The position numbers and the translations under genes were made by a program. A DNA stretch of 64,000 nucleotides from Stictocephala bisonia (lineage: Eukaryota; Arthropoda; Insecta; Hemiptera; Membracidae), in the NCBI GenBank assembly GCA_035578905.1, contig JAQJVL010000522.1, forward strand, positions 1-64,000, read 5' to 3'. Below, one piece after another: positions 40,950 through 52,503 of the stretch (the first letter of the stretch is position 1; each line of letters starts with the position of its first letter). The notes under the pieces are model-generated. The model was not told the DNA's origin. It worked only from the letters and a program-made list of their open reading frames with translations, and did not search any database.

Positions 40950-41435
40950 ACCAATGAGCTTTTTTATTGAAGCCGAGTGATTGAGGGAGGATATTACCCA
41001 ACGAGCTTATACATTGATTGGCGAGTGACCGAGGGAGGATATTACCCAATGAGCTTATACATTGATTGACGAGTGACCGAGGGAGGTTATTACCTAACGA
41101 GATTATACATTGATTGACGAGTGACCGAGGGAGGATATTACTGAACGAGCTTATTCATTGAAGCCGAGTGAGTGAGGGAGGATATTACCCAACGAGCTTA
41201 TATATTGATTGACGAGTGGCTGAGGGAGGATATTACCCAACGAGCTTATATATTGATTGACGAGTGACCGAGGGAGGATATTACCCAACGAGCTTATTCA
41301 TTGAAGCCGAATGAGTGAGGGAGGATATTACCCAACGAGCTTATACATTAATTGACGAGTGACCGAGGGAGGATATTACCCGACGAGCTTATTCATTGAA
41401 GCCGAGTGAGTGAGGGAGGATATTACCCAACGAGC
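40950..41435. repeat. 48 bp satellite, divergent right edge D
   Basis: Units again include the 45 bp variant GAAGCCGAGTGAGTGAGGGAG and GACCGAGGGAGG forms, as in junction B. The last unit is truncated at about 41435, where unique sequence begins (TTAACATTAATTGTTTAG). Confidence 0.88.
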
Positions 41436-41782
41436 TTAACATTAATTGTTTAGTTACTCTGAAATAAAGCTACTTTTAAAAGTTAGTCAAATAAAATGAT
41501 TTACAAATGGACATTTTAAAAATAATATTTTATTTTATTAAAAAAACCTTGCAACTAAGAAAAAATTTGTTAATTTTTTATCGTTATTTCCACGCTTCAT
41601 TAGATATTTTGATTAAACAAAAAAAATATCGTTTTACCGAATTATTTTAAGAAAACCAATGAAAGGGAACATGTATGCTTAGTAATATAAACTGTTTGGA
41701 ATGTCTACCTGGTTATTAATAACTAACGCAAAAATCGTTTCGTGAACTGGGTGTTGACTTGCGGTCCGGGCTGTTCGGCTGT
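41436..41782. other. AT-rich spacer
   Basis: Unique sequence between the satellite and the 3' end of the LINE. No feature recognised. Confidence 0.5.
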
Positions 41783-43990
41783 TCATCATCATCATCATCA
41801 TTCTTTATTAACATATTCATTTGTACACAACAGTAAACGCTTGTTACAAATATGATGCATTGTCAAATACTAATACTAACTTAAAGTAATCAACTAATAG
41901 AGCTATATAACAATCTCAAAGCTAATAGAGTTAATAAAGTTAAATAATCAATAAAAAATTTAATCTGAGCAAAGTTCCAAATATTCTTTTACAGAATAAA
42001 AAGAATGTTCCACTAGGTATTTTTGAGCATTTTTTAAAATTGTTTAAAGCTATTGCACTGTTTTATTTTTATTGGCAGATGTTTAAAAAGCCTGACTCCC
42101 ATATAGAGTGCTCTCTTTTTAAGTTTTGTGGTTTTGTGGATGGGGTAAAATAAAAGGTTTTCGGATCGGGTTTGATTGTTTGGTTTGGTCAAGGAATTTA
42201 GGTTTTTAAAAGTTAACGAGAGAACAGACTGAATATAAATAGAAGGGACAGTAAGGATACAACTTTGCATGAAGAGCCCCTCTACATGGGTGCGATCGTC
42301 TCAAGCCGAACATTCGTCTGATGATGTTCTTTTGAGACTTGAAGACCTTATCTACCATTTGTGAACTGCCCCAAAAAGCAATTCCATAACGCACTAAGCT
42401 TTCGAAATATCCTCTATAGACATCAATCAGGACTTCAAAACTGCACGTGCCTTTGAGGATGTTTATTGCGTAAGATGCAGAACTCAATTTCTTTAGCAGT
42501 TGCTGAATGTGAGTTTTCCATGATAGGGTCTCGTCTATAACGACTCCAAGAAAATTAGTGTCTGAGCAGATAGAAAGTTTTGAGCCTGAAGTTAGAGGTA
42601 TTTCACAAATTACTTGCTCAGAGCGTTAAGACAATCGGAAATTCATGGTGGTGGTCTTGGTAGCGTTTAGCAGGAGGCCGTTTGCTTCAAACCAACAACA
42701 ACACTCTGTCAATGTGCTAGCTAAATTTGACAAAACACAATCTTTTGACCCACCTGAAACCAAGATGGAAATGTCATCTGCGTACTTGCACAGTTTTGAC
42801 TGCCTGTTTTTGCAACTCAGGTCATTAATGTACAACAGGAACATAACCGGCGAGAGAATACAACCTTGTGGGACCCCTACCTTAGTCTCAAGCCATTCTG
42901 AGCCAGATGATAGCCCCTCTGAGTGTGTAATGCTCACCCTCTGCTTTCGGCCTTTCAGAAAGGATTGGATCCAATGCAACGGGACCCCTCGTACTCCATA
43001 ATAACTCAGTTTTTCAATCAAAAGGGCATGATCGACACAGTCGAAGGCCTTGGATAGGTCACAGAAGACGCCAATAGTCTTTTGCAACCTATCCAAAGCC
43101 TCGAGGACCTCGTTGGTAAAATCAAACAGAGCTGACTCCGTGGACTTCCCAGGGCGAAAGCCGTGTTGTGAGTCGTCTAATACGTTCCATCTATGAAGAA
43201 AGGCCGAAAGTCGCAAGAGAAAAATCCTCTCAAAGACCTTAGACAACACTGATACCAGAGAGATTGGGCGGTAATTCTGTATCTAAAGTCGATCCTGTTT
43301 TTTTGTGGACAGGTTTAACAATGGTGTATTTGAGTTTTTCAGGGAAGCAGCCAGTAGAGAAAGACATATTAATTAAGAAAGCCAAGGGATCAGAGATCTC
43401 ACGACAGCACACCTTCAGTACATCTGATGACAATTCATCCCAACCCGCTGATCTTTTTGTTTTCAAGGACATAATTGTTTGAGAGACTTCTTCAGCAGTA
43501 TTTGGGGAGAGGAACATGGAGGCTGTAACAGGAGTTTTGGAGTGAACGAGCCTTCCCATTGCAGCTTGGTGAGAAACGGGTGGTGCTAAGGATATGGGTC
43601 ATTGAGGAAAAACCTATTGAAAGCTAGCTCAATGTCTTGCTTATTTGAAACCTTTTGCCCATTTACTACCACTTCATCAATTACATGTTTTATTACCTGT
43701 TTCCCACATTCACTTTTTACAATTTCCCATGTAACTTTCTGTTTGTTTTCAGCCCCAGCTACTTTACGGTCATTACAGGTCTTCTTTGCGGCTTTGATTA
43801 CCTTTTATAAAACTATACAGTACTTTCTAAAATAATCAGTAAATACAATATTATAGGACTGTTTCACCACTTTGCTCATTTCTCGCTGTTCGCAGACATT
43901 TGTCAGCTGTGAATCAATCACTTTACAAACCAGATCAAAAACGGATGTATGTCAAATACTAGGTGGACAGTCACTAAATATAATTTGGCT
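41783..43990 (-). mobile_element. LINE (jockey/CR1-like non-LTR retrotransposon), 5'-truncated and decayed
   Basis: Minus-strand remains of the reverse transcriptase half of a non-LTR element. The 3' end on the minus strand is a short trinucleotide tail, seen on the plus strand as (CAT)n at 41783-41802. An AATAAAG lies just inside it (41803-41809, complement). Coding similarity runs from about 43990, with motifs such as DCPPSI and AAKKTCND, through the RT domain to a C-terminal stop at 41960-41962 after KEYLELCSD. Several nonsense codons and frameshifts break it. The clade cannot be fixed from sequence alone. The upstream EN/ORF1 part is not seen. Inference: 5' truncation on insertion, or decay beyond recognition. 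Confidence 0.9.
41960..43990 (-). pseudogene. LINE ORF2 reverse transcriptase, broken by several stops and frameshifts
   Basis: The best-preserved stretch is 43249-42626 (207 codons). It contains HGFRPGKSTESA, the palm motif FCDLSKAFD (about residues 62-70), GVPQGCILSP (125-134) and the catalytic YADD (156-159). Upstream, 43559-43239 carries the region before the palm (KRSAGWDELS, IVKPVHKK). The two pieces are separated by a frameshift near the A7 run at 43298-43304, and TAG at 43283-43285 lies just ahead of NYRPISLVS. An in-frame TAA (42626-42628) follows FRLS, and the frame continues open to about 42206. A further frameshift near 42260-42275 leads to FKNLNSL...LYMGVRLF, a TAA at about 42034 and the final KYLVEHSFYSVKEYLELCSD. 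Family role: target-primed reverse transcription. This copy is inactive. Confidence 0.9.
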
Positions 43991-45259
43991 TTTAAATGTA
44001 AACTTTTGTATCCTAATTTGTCTATATTTTTCAATTAAGTTTAAATAGCCCTTTTATAAAATGTAAAGCATTGTAAAGATTGCTTGGAAAATTGTTACTA
44101 ATCTAGAAAGAACAAAATATCAAGGACCTACTATCAGCTAGTCAATATCTGGATAGTAGAATATTTTGAGATGACCATAACGATTATCTAAGTCAAATAG
44201 CTTAAAAAACAAAAAAAAAAACAAAAACAAAAAAAAAACAAACAGCTGTTGTTCACATGACCCACAGTTACTTTGTAATTTAAACTGTGAGCCTTTAGTG
44301 ACTGTTACTCATCATAGTAAGTTTATTTGTTAAGTTCTTATATGATTTAAGTTGTTTATTACTCGTTAATTATAATGCTTCCGTTTACCAAACACCTCTT
44401 TACATAAAATTACAGCGTTTATTTTAGTTTCTTTGTATTTTGCGTTTCACTATCCCATATTTCTAAACTTTTTTAATGCCATAGCCATAGTAGTATGATA
44501 TTCTTTTTAATATTCTAATGTATATTTTTATCGGTTTAATCAGTATTATTTAAAGGAAGCAGTTTAGTTCTGAAGCATAAGAACCATTGAGTCTGAATAT
44601 ATTTTACTTACAGAATATATCTGATCATGTACTTAAGTCGCATCTTTTAATAATTAATGTAACTTAATTAACAATGGATGTAGGGATGTTTTATTGGTGT
44701 TTCTCCGGAGAATACTAACTGGGACCAGCCGATTTTATGGATGTTCATGTCTTCATCAATACAGAATACATTCTTCTGACAGTTCTAATACAGATCAAAG
44801 AAGCTGTTATTTATTTAGTTTAGTTTCTGCTTTAATTTAAAATCTTTTCATTTGGAAATATGTTCATTAATTTTAATTACATAATAGTACCACAATTATA
44901 AATAAAATGTACAAAATACCTCGGTTTTCAATATTTATTAAAACTATTAAGTATTTAAATTGGAAAATGTTTTATTTAAGTGTAATTTCGAATGCCCAGG
45001 TTTTTATTTCTAGAAAGCAATTTTTTTACTACTTTAGATGTTACTTTAAATGTTACATTGAATGTAAATTAGTTAAAATATTTGGCCTCATACAACACTG
45101 TGCTTCATTATTAAAAGCAAGTAATGTTCTTACATTCTTACTTATGAGACGCCGACACAACGTTGTTGGTATTTTAAGGCGAATATGAATGGTTATATGA
45201 GTGTAGGATGAGTAAGGATAAGTGTAGTTTGGTTACTAACTTAGTTCAACTGTTCCTCA
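43991..45259. other. AT-rich interval with an A-rich simple tract
   Basis: An adenine-rich tract with scattered C lies at 44205-44243 (ACAAAAACAAAAAAAAACA type) and could be a retroposon tail or simple repeat. A 93-codon frame at 44907-45188 shows only AT-driven Phe/Tyr/Ile composition and no domain. No gene is recognised. Confidence 0.5.
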
Positions 45260-45600
45260 GAAAGGGCAATTTATTAATAGCCCAACAGCCAGGGCAACAA
45301 AGAGACCTACAGCGTTACGTGGAATCGGAACCACGTAGTGCTGGTCTGATTTTCGGCTAATTAACAAGCCTGATACTCAGTTATCCCCCCCACACAACAT
45401 CCACACAATGATTACCACCCAACATGGACACCCCAGACTTCTCTAGTAGTGTCCACGCCGATAGCAACCATCAAGCGGACGCTATGTCGGTATTAAGAGA
45501 ACCGAGCATGGAACCTATCGCCTACAATCTCCCAAACATTTTGTCCCCATGTAGCTGGGTTACAGCACTGCGCCACCAGTACGTTTTAGCCTTGATAATA
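45260..45600 (-). mobile_element. tRNA-derived SINE-like element (putative)
   Basis: On the minus strand, TGGTGGCGCAGTGCTGTAAC (near 45555-45585) resembles an A box and matches the head of the element at 10620-10830 (GTGGCGCAGT). GGTTCCATGCT further on is a weak B box. A GC-richer body continues to about 45260. It includes a small hairpin TACGTGG...CCACGTA near 45315-45340 and a C-run. Boundaries and tail are not resolved. Confidence 0.35.
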
Positions 45601-46760
45601 TACACCTACAATAGATAAACCATCTAATAGGAATATTTGTGACTGTAATTTTGTTAGTAAGTGAGGCCCGCAACCACAGCTGGTTTAAACTGCATTACAT
45701 TTACATGGGACTACACTAGCGCTCCACAATTGACCACAAAAACAGCTGATATTTTGAGACTCAAAATTTAACATTGGATGGGAGATCTATTTGTATATAA
45801 AATCAATGGTTTTAGTAAATGTAACGTAAAACTCCTCTAGTACCGATAAAAGTATTGAAATTTTGTCTGTCTTATTTTTCAAACAATTAAATTGATATTT
45901 GCTTTCTATGACTACCAACAAAAATTCATTTATTTATACACTACAATGAGCCTGCAATTCTTACATTTTTTTGGTTTTATATTTTTCTGTAATTATTTAG
46001 GGGAATTTCTAATGAAAATTCTAAATATGTTCACATAACTAACTGTATACTAACCATGTAAAATTTCAACTCAAACGTAAAATGTATGCACATATAGAAT
46101 GTAAAATTAATGGTCATTAGAATAAAATTATACAAAATTAGTTAATGTTGTTGAAGTATTGTTAAAAGACAGTTTTCCAACAGATTTTTAACAGAAAGAA
46201 TTGTATAGGGTAATATTATATAGCTGCAAGGTTTGTAGAACTATACACAGTAGCCTATGTTCTTATATGCCAATAGAGTCGACACTTGTACTATTGAAGA
46301 ATGGAAACAAGATAATTTTACTGTAGTGAGGAAAACATAAAAAATTGAGTCAACATTCCCTATTATTTCAGTTGTGGAATTTTGCTTATAGTTTTATCCA
46401 CATTTAATGACAGCTATTTTATTAGTTTAACCGAAAATAACATGTAAACAAGATAATCAGCATATTAAACGTTTAAGAAATCTACTTAGAGCATTTGTTT
46501 TAAAAAGGTTTGTCAAATCTAAAAGTTTCATTTATTATTATGAAGACAAGCACTGCATTAACGCACAGGGTTTTTTTTTTTCAAAAAACCTTCTTTATTA
46601 CCACAATGCTTACTACCTAATATTAGTATGACTTGAAAATGGTGTTGGTGCAGTAAAGTTCATTTTGTTGTTTAACATTATAGTTGTGATTCCAGTTATC
46701 ACTATAATACACAAAAATAAATTACATTTTGTAAACTATTGAACAATTATTTGTATATTA
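45601..46760. other. AT-rich interval, nothing recognised
   Basis: Unique AT-rich sequence. A T-run followed by CAAAAAACC near 46570-46590 makes a small foldback. No ORF or repeat family. Confidence 0.5.
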
Positions 46761-49700
46761 ATGTTTGCAACTTAACTTAAACAGTCATTATACTGAAATA
46801 TAATAATTATATTATCGTTACTATAGATGACAATGCGGTGCGCTCCACAAAGTTAACGATAACTTACTTGCTTTGTACTATAACTTCATTGGGTTTGCAA
46901 CTTAACTTAAACAGTCATTATACTGAACTATAATAATTATATTATCGTTACTATATATGACAATGCGGTGCGCTCCACAAAGTTAACGATAACTCACTTG
47001 CTTTGTACTGTAACTTCATTGGGTTTGCAACTTAACTTAAACAGTCATTATACTGAACTATAATAATTATATTATCGTTACTATATATGACAATGCGGTG
47101 CGCTCGACATAGTTAACGATAACTTACTTGCTTTGTACTATAACTTCATAGGGTTTGCAACTTAACTTAAACAGTCATTATACTGAACTATAATAATTAT
47201 ATTATCGTTACTATATATGACAATGCGGTGCGCTCCACAAAGTTAACGATAACTCACTTGCTTTGTACTGTAACTTCATTGGGTTTGCAACTTAACTTAA
47301 ACAGTCATTATACTGAACTATAATAATTATATTATCGTTACTATATATGACAATGCGGTGCGCTCCACAAAGTTAACGATAACTTACTTGCTTTGTACTA
47401 TAACTTCATAGGGTTTGCAACTTAACTTAAACAGTCATTATACTGAACTATAATAATTATATTATCGTTACTATATATGACAATGCGGTGCGCTCCACAA
47501 AGTTAACGATAACTTACTTGCTTTGTACTATAACTTCATAGGGTTTGCAACTTAACTTAAACAGTCATTATACTGAACTATAATAATTATATTATCGTTA
47601 CTATATATGACAATGCGGTGTGCTCCACAGAGTTAACGATAACTTACTTGCTTTGTACTGTAACTTCATTGGGTTTGCAACTTAACTTAAACAGTCATTA
47701 TACTGAACTATAATAATTATATTATCGTTACTATATATGACAATGCGGTGCGCTCCACAAAGTTAACGATAACTCACTTGCTTTGTACTGTAACTTCATT
47801 GGGTTTGCAACTTAACTTAAACAGTCATTATACTGAACTATAATAATTATATTATCGTTACTATAGATGACAGTGCGGTGCGCTCCACAAAGTTAACGAT
47901 AACTCACTTGCTTTGTACTGTAACTTCATTGGGTTTGCAACTTAACTTAAACAGTCATTATACTGAACTATAATAATTATATTATCGTTACTATAGATGA
48001 CAGTGCGGTGTGCTCCACAAAGTTAACGATAACTCACTTGCTTTGTACTGTAACTTCATTGGGTTTGCAACTTAACTTAAACAGTCATTATACTGAACTA
48101 TAATAATTATATTATCGTTACTATAGATGACAGTGCGGTGCGCTCCACAAAGTTAACGATAACTCACTTGCTTTGTACTGTAACTTCATTGGGTTTGCAA
48201 CTTAACTTAAACAGTCATTATACTGAACTATAATAATTATATTATCGTTACTATAGATGACAGTGCGGTGCGCTCCACAAAGTTAACGATAACTCACTTG
48301 CTTTGTACTGTAACTTCATTGGGTTTGCAACTTAACTTAAACAGTCATTATACTGAACTATAATAATTATATTATCGTTACTATATATGACAATGCGGTG
48401 CGCTCCACAAAGTTAACGATAACTTACTTGCTTTGTACTATAACTTCATAGGGTTTGCAACTTAACTTAAACAGTCATTATACTGAACTATAATAATTAT
48501 ATTATCGTTACTATAGATGACAATGCGGTGCGCTCCACAAAGTTAACGATAACTTACTTGCTTTGTACTCTAACTTCATAGGGTTTGCAACTTAACTTAA
48601 ACAGTCATTATACTGAACTATAATAATTATATTATCGTTACTATATATGACAATGCGGTGCGCTCCACAAAGTTAACGATAACTTACTTGCTTTGTACTA
48701 TAACTTCATAGGGTTTGCAACTTAACTTAAACAGTCATTATACTGAACTATAATAATTATATTATCGTTACTATAGATGACAATGCAGTGCGCTCCACAA
48801 AGTTAACGATAACTTACTTGCTTTGTACTGTAACTTCATAGGGTTTGCAACTCAACTTAAACAGTCATTATACTGAACTATATTAATTATATTATCGATA
48901 CTATAGATGACAATGCGGTTCGCTCCACAGAGTTAACGATAACTTACTTGCTTTGTACTGTAACTTCATAGGGTTTGCAACTCACCTTAAACAGTCAATA
49001 TACTGAACTATAATAATTATATTATCGTTACAATAGATGACAATGCGGTGCGCTCCACAGAGTTAACGATAACTTACTTGCTTTGTACTGTAACTTCATA
49101 GGGTTTGCAACTCAACTTAAACAGTCAATATACTGAACTATATTAATTATATTATCGTTACTATAAATGACAATGCGGTGCGCTCCACAGAGTTACTGAT
49201 AACTTACTTGCTTTGTACTGTAACTTCATAGGGTTTGCAACTCAACTTAAACAGTCAATATACTGAAATATAATAATTATATTATCGTTACTATAGATGA
49301 CAGTGCGGTGCGCTCCACAGAGTTAGTGATAGATAACTTACTTGCTTTGTACTGTAACTTCATAGGATTTGCAACTCAACTGAAACAATCAATATACTGA
49401 AATATAATAATTATATTATCGTTACTATAGATGACAGTGCGGTGCGCTCCACAGAGTTAACGATAACTTACTTGCTTTGTTCTGTAACTTTATAGGGTTT
49501 GCAACTCAACTTAAACAGTCAATATACTGAAATATAATAATTATATTATCGTTACTATAGATGACAATGCGGTGCGCTCCACAGAGTTAACGATAACTCA
49601 CTTGCTTTGTACTGTAACTTCATAGGGTTTGCAACTCAACTTAAACAGTCAATATACTGAAATATAATAATTATATTATCATTACTATAGATGACAATGT

Positions 49701-51710
49701 GTTGCGCTCCACAGAGTTAACGATAACTTACTTGCTTTGTACTGTAACTTCATAGGGTTTGCAACTCAACTGAAACAGTCAATATACTGAAATATAATAA
49801 TTATACTATCGTTACTATAGATGACAGTGCGGTGTGCTCCACAGAGTTAACGATAACTTACTTGCTTTGTACTGTAACTTCATAGGGTTTGCAACTCAAC
49901 TGAAACAGTCAATATACTGAAATATAATAATTATATTATCGTTACTATAGATGACAGTGCGGTGCGCTCCACAGAGTTAACGATAATTTACTTGCTTTGT
50001 ACTGTAACTTCATAGGGTTTGCAACTCAACTGAAACAGTCAATATACTGAAATATAATAATTATATTATCGTTACTATAGATGACAGTGCGGTGCGCTCC
50101 ACAGAGTTAACGATAACTTACTTGCTTTGTACTGTAACTTCATAGGGTTTGCAACTCAACTGAAACAGTCAATATACTGAAATATAATAATTATATTATC
50201 GTTACTATAGATGACAGTGCGGTGCGCTCCACAGAGTTAACGATAACTTACTTGCTTTGTACTGTAACTTCATAGGGTTTGCAACTCAACTGAAACAGTC
50301 AATGTATTGAAATATAATAATTATATTATCGTTACTATAGATGACAGTGCGGTGCGCTCCACAAAGTTAACGATAACTTACTTGCTTTGTACTGTAACTT
50401 CATAGGGTTTGCAACTCAACTGAAACAGTCAATATACTGAAATATAATAATTATATTATCGTTACTATAGATGACAGTGCGGTGCGCTCCACAGAGTTAA
50501 CGATAACTTACTTGCTTTGTACTGTAACTTCATAGGGTTTGCAACTCAACTGAAACAGTCAATGTATTGAAATATAATAATTATATTATCGTTACTATAG
50601 ATGACAATGCGGTGCGCTCCACAGAGTTAACGATAATTCACTTGCTTTGTACTGTAACTTCATAGGGTTTGCAACTCAACTGAAACAGTCAATGTATTGA
50701 AATATAATAATTATATTATCGATACTATAGATGACAGTGCGGTGCGCTCCACAGAGTTAACGATAACTTATCTGCTTTGTACTGTAACTTCATAGGGTTT
50801 GCAACTCAACTGAAACAGTCAATATACTGAAATATAATAATTATATTATCGATACTATAGATGACAATGCGGTGCGCTCCACAGAGTTAACGATAACTTA
50901 CTTGCTTTGTACTATAACTTCATAGGGTTTGCAACTTAACTTAAACAGTCATTATACTGAACTATAATAATTATATTATCGTTACTATAGATGACAGTGC
51001 GGTGTGCTCCACAGAGTTAACGATAACTTACTTGCTTTGTACTGTAACTTCATAGGGTTTGCAACTCAACTGAAACAGTCAATGTATTGAAATATAATAA
51101 TTATATTATCGTTACTATAGATGACAGTGCGGTGTGCTCCACAGAGTTAACGATAACTTACTTGCTTTGTACTGTAACTTCATAGGGTTTGCAACTCAAC
51201 TGAAACAGTCAATATACTGAAATATAATAATTATATTATCGATACTATAGATGACAGTGCGGTGTGCTCCACAGAGTTAACGATAACTTACTTGCTTTGT
51301 ACTGTAACTTCATAGGGTTTGCAACTCAACTGAAACAGTCAATGTATTGAAATATAATAATTATATTATCGTTACTATAGATGACAGTGCGGTGTGCTCC
51401 ACAGAGTTAACGATAACTTACTTGCTTTGCACTGTAACTTCATAGGGTTTGCAACTCAACTGAAACAGTCAATATACTGAAATATAATAATTATACTATC
51501 GTTACTATAGATGACAGTGCGGTGCGCTCCACAGAGTTAACGATAACTTACTTGCTTTGTACTGTAACTTCATAGGGTTTGCAACTCAACTGAAACAGTC
51601 AATATACTGAAATATAATAATTATATTATCGTTACTATAGATGACAGTGCGGTGCGCTCCACAGAGTTAACGATAACTTACTTGCTTTGTACTGTAACTT
51701 CATTGGGTTT
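46761..51710. repeat. 130 bp satellite, about 38 copies
   Basis: Unit starts such as GGGTTTGCAAC at 46891, 47021 and 47151 show an exact 130 bp period. Landmarks per unit are ATAATAATTATATTATCGTT, GCGGTGCGCTCCACA, AGTTAACGATAACT and CTTGCTTTGTACT. Left units have CTTAACTTAAACAGTCATTATACTGAACT. Right units (from about 49250) have CTCAACTGAAACAGTCAATATACTGAAAT. A left-type unit reappears at about 50930-51000, evidence of exchange. One unit near 49325 has a 4-base insertion. No frame stays open. Confidence 0.97.
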
Positions 51711-52503
51711 GGAACTATTTAAAACTAAACTGAAACATGTATTAAACATTAGATTTCGTAAAACGGTAATGCAAGAGTAAAAATGATATAAGGAACGTCT
51801 TCAATAAAAAAGGGAATACAAATTTTATCATTAACCCTATTAGGGCCCCTTTCCTAAAGCGCAATAATAATCTGCAGACACTGAGAGGCTTCAATGGAAC
51901 TTAAATTAGCTAATGCAATTTGATATTCGGAATTATTGGAAATATGCCCCTCCTTGATAATCATATAGTTTAACTTGATCTACTGAATTTCTTTGCACTG
52001 GAATTTCCTGGTACCCCATTATGGTTTTATAATAAATAGCAAGCATTTTTAAACCGCAATTCATTTAGTTGGTACTTGTTCATATTTAAAAATAAGTAAC
52101 ATTAATTTAATGTGTTAATAATAACCATGAAACAATATAAAATGATTCAATTTACATTTTAAAACAATGAACATTGCTTAATACAATATACAAAACAAAT
52201 TTAAAATTATTATTATTTTTATTACTAGGAATTATTGGAAGCTACAGTTTAGATTGAGTTCTTAAATGTAGACTACTTTGATTTGTCTTGTGTTACTTTT
52301 GGATAGTTAGTTGCTACACCAATCTTAGCACGCATAAAGCTGATTCATGCAAGACTCCTAAAAGATTATTGGATATAAATGTGGAAAGGAGGTTTACAAT
52401 AATACCTTACATAAACGGTATATCATCTCCGTATTTTGACAATCCTAAGACACAGGCCATAGCTGATGTAAACGGAACATCTATACTCAACCGGACTAAA
52501 CAA
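51711..52503. other. unique interval with one unidentified 80-codon frame
   Basis: A plus-strand frame at 52288-52530 reads ..KRLLDINVERRFTIIPYINGIS... Its last codons run into the first copy of the 145 bp repeat. The IIPYINGIS portion loosely recalls retroelement (Penelope-type) linker motifs, but the remainder does not, so I do not name it. The rest is AT-rich sequence. Confidence 0.35.

Larger units (their letters stand above)
15960..40950. repeat. 48 bp satellite, homogenised core C with nested higher-order repeats
   Basis: About 520 nearly uniform 48 bp units. Rare marker variants show nested duplications at multiples of 48 bp: 1680 (24640-25760 with 26320-27440), 2736 (28340-28666 with 31076-31402), 3504 (29879-31402 with 33383-34906) and 16320 (20650-24420 with 36970-40740). 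Such structure is expected from repeated unequal exchange. The open minus-strand frame of about 1190 codons at 24470-28042 starts at TTG and has no ATG, so it is not annotated as a gene. Confidence 0.93.
11300..41435. repeat. 30.1 kb satellite array, 48 bp unit, about 628 units
   Basis: The core unit GACGAGTGACTGAGGGAGG...CATTGATT is 48 bp. Nearly all of 11300-41435 is made of this unit and its variants. Common variants differ at CTAACGAGCTTTTACATT versus CTAATGAGCTTATACTTT, TGACTGAGGGAGG versus TGACCGAGGGACG, and GATATT versus GATAAT. Subregions are listed separately. Stop-free frames exist because 48 is divisible by three. In the core unit exactly one of six frames (minus strand) lacks stops, reading a 16-residue repeat SLGNILPQSLVNQCKS. 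Those frames contain no ATG codons and end wherever CTGAGGG has become CTAAGGG. I treat the array as noncoding satellite DNA. Confidence 0.97.

Noticed and set aside
11300..41435. CRISPR array or giant repeat-protein genes in the 48 bp array
   Set aside because: Units are contiguous without unique spacers, so it is not CRISPR. The long frames (e.g. 24470-28042) start at TTG or GTG, contain no ATG and exist only because 48 is divisible by three. They stop at random CTAAGGG variants.
42645..43001. Plus-strand 118-codon frame over the LINE
   Set aside because: It is the antisense shadow of the reverse transcriptase frame, which has clear catalytic motifs on the minus strand.
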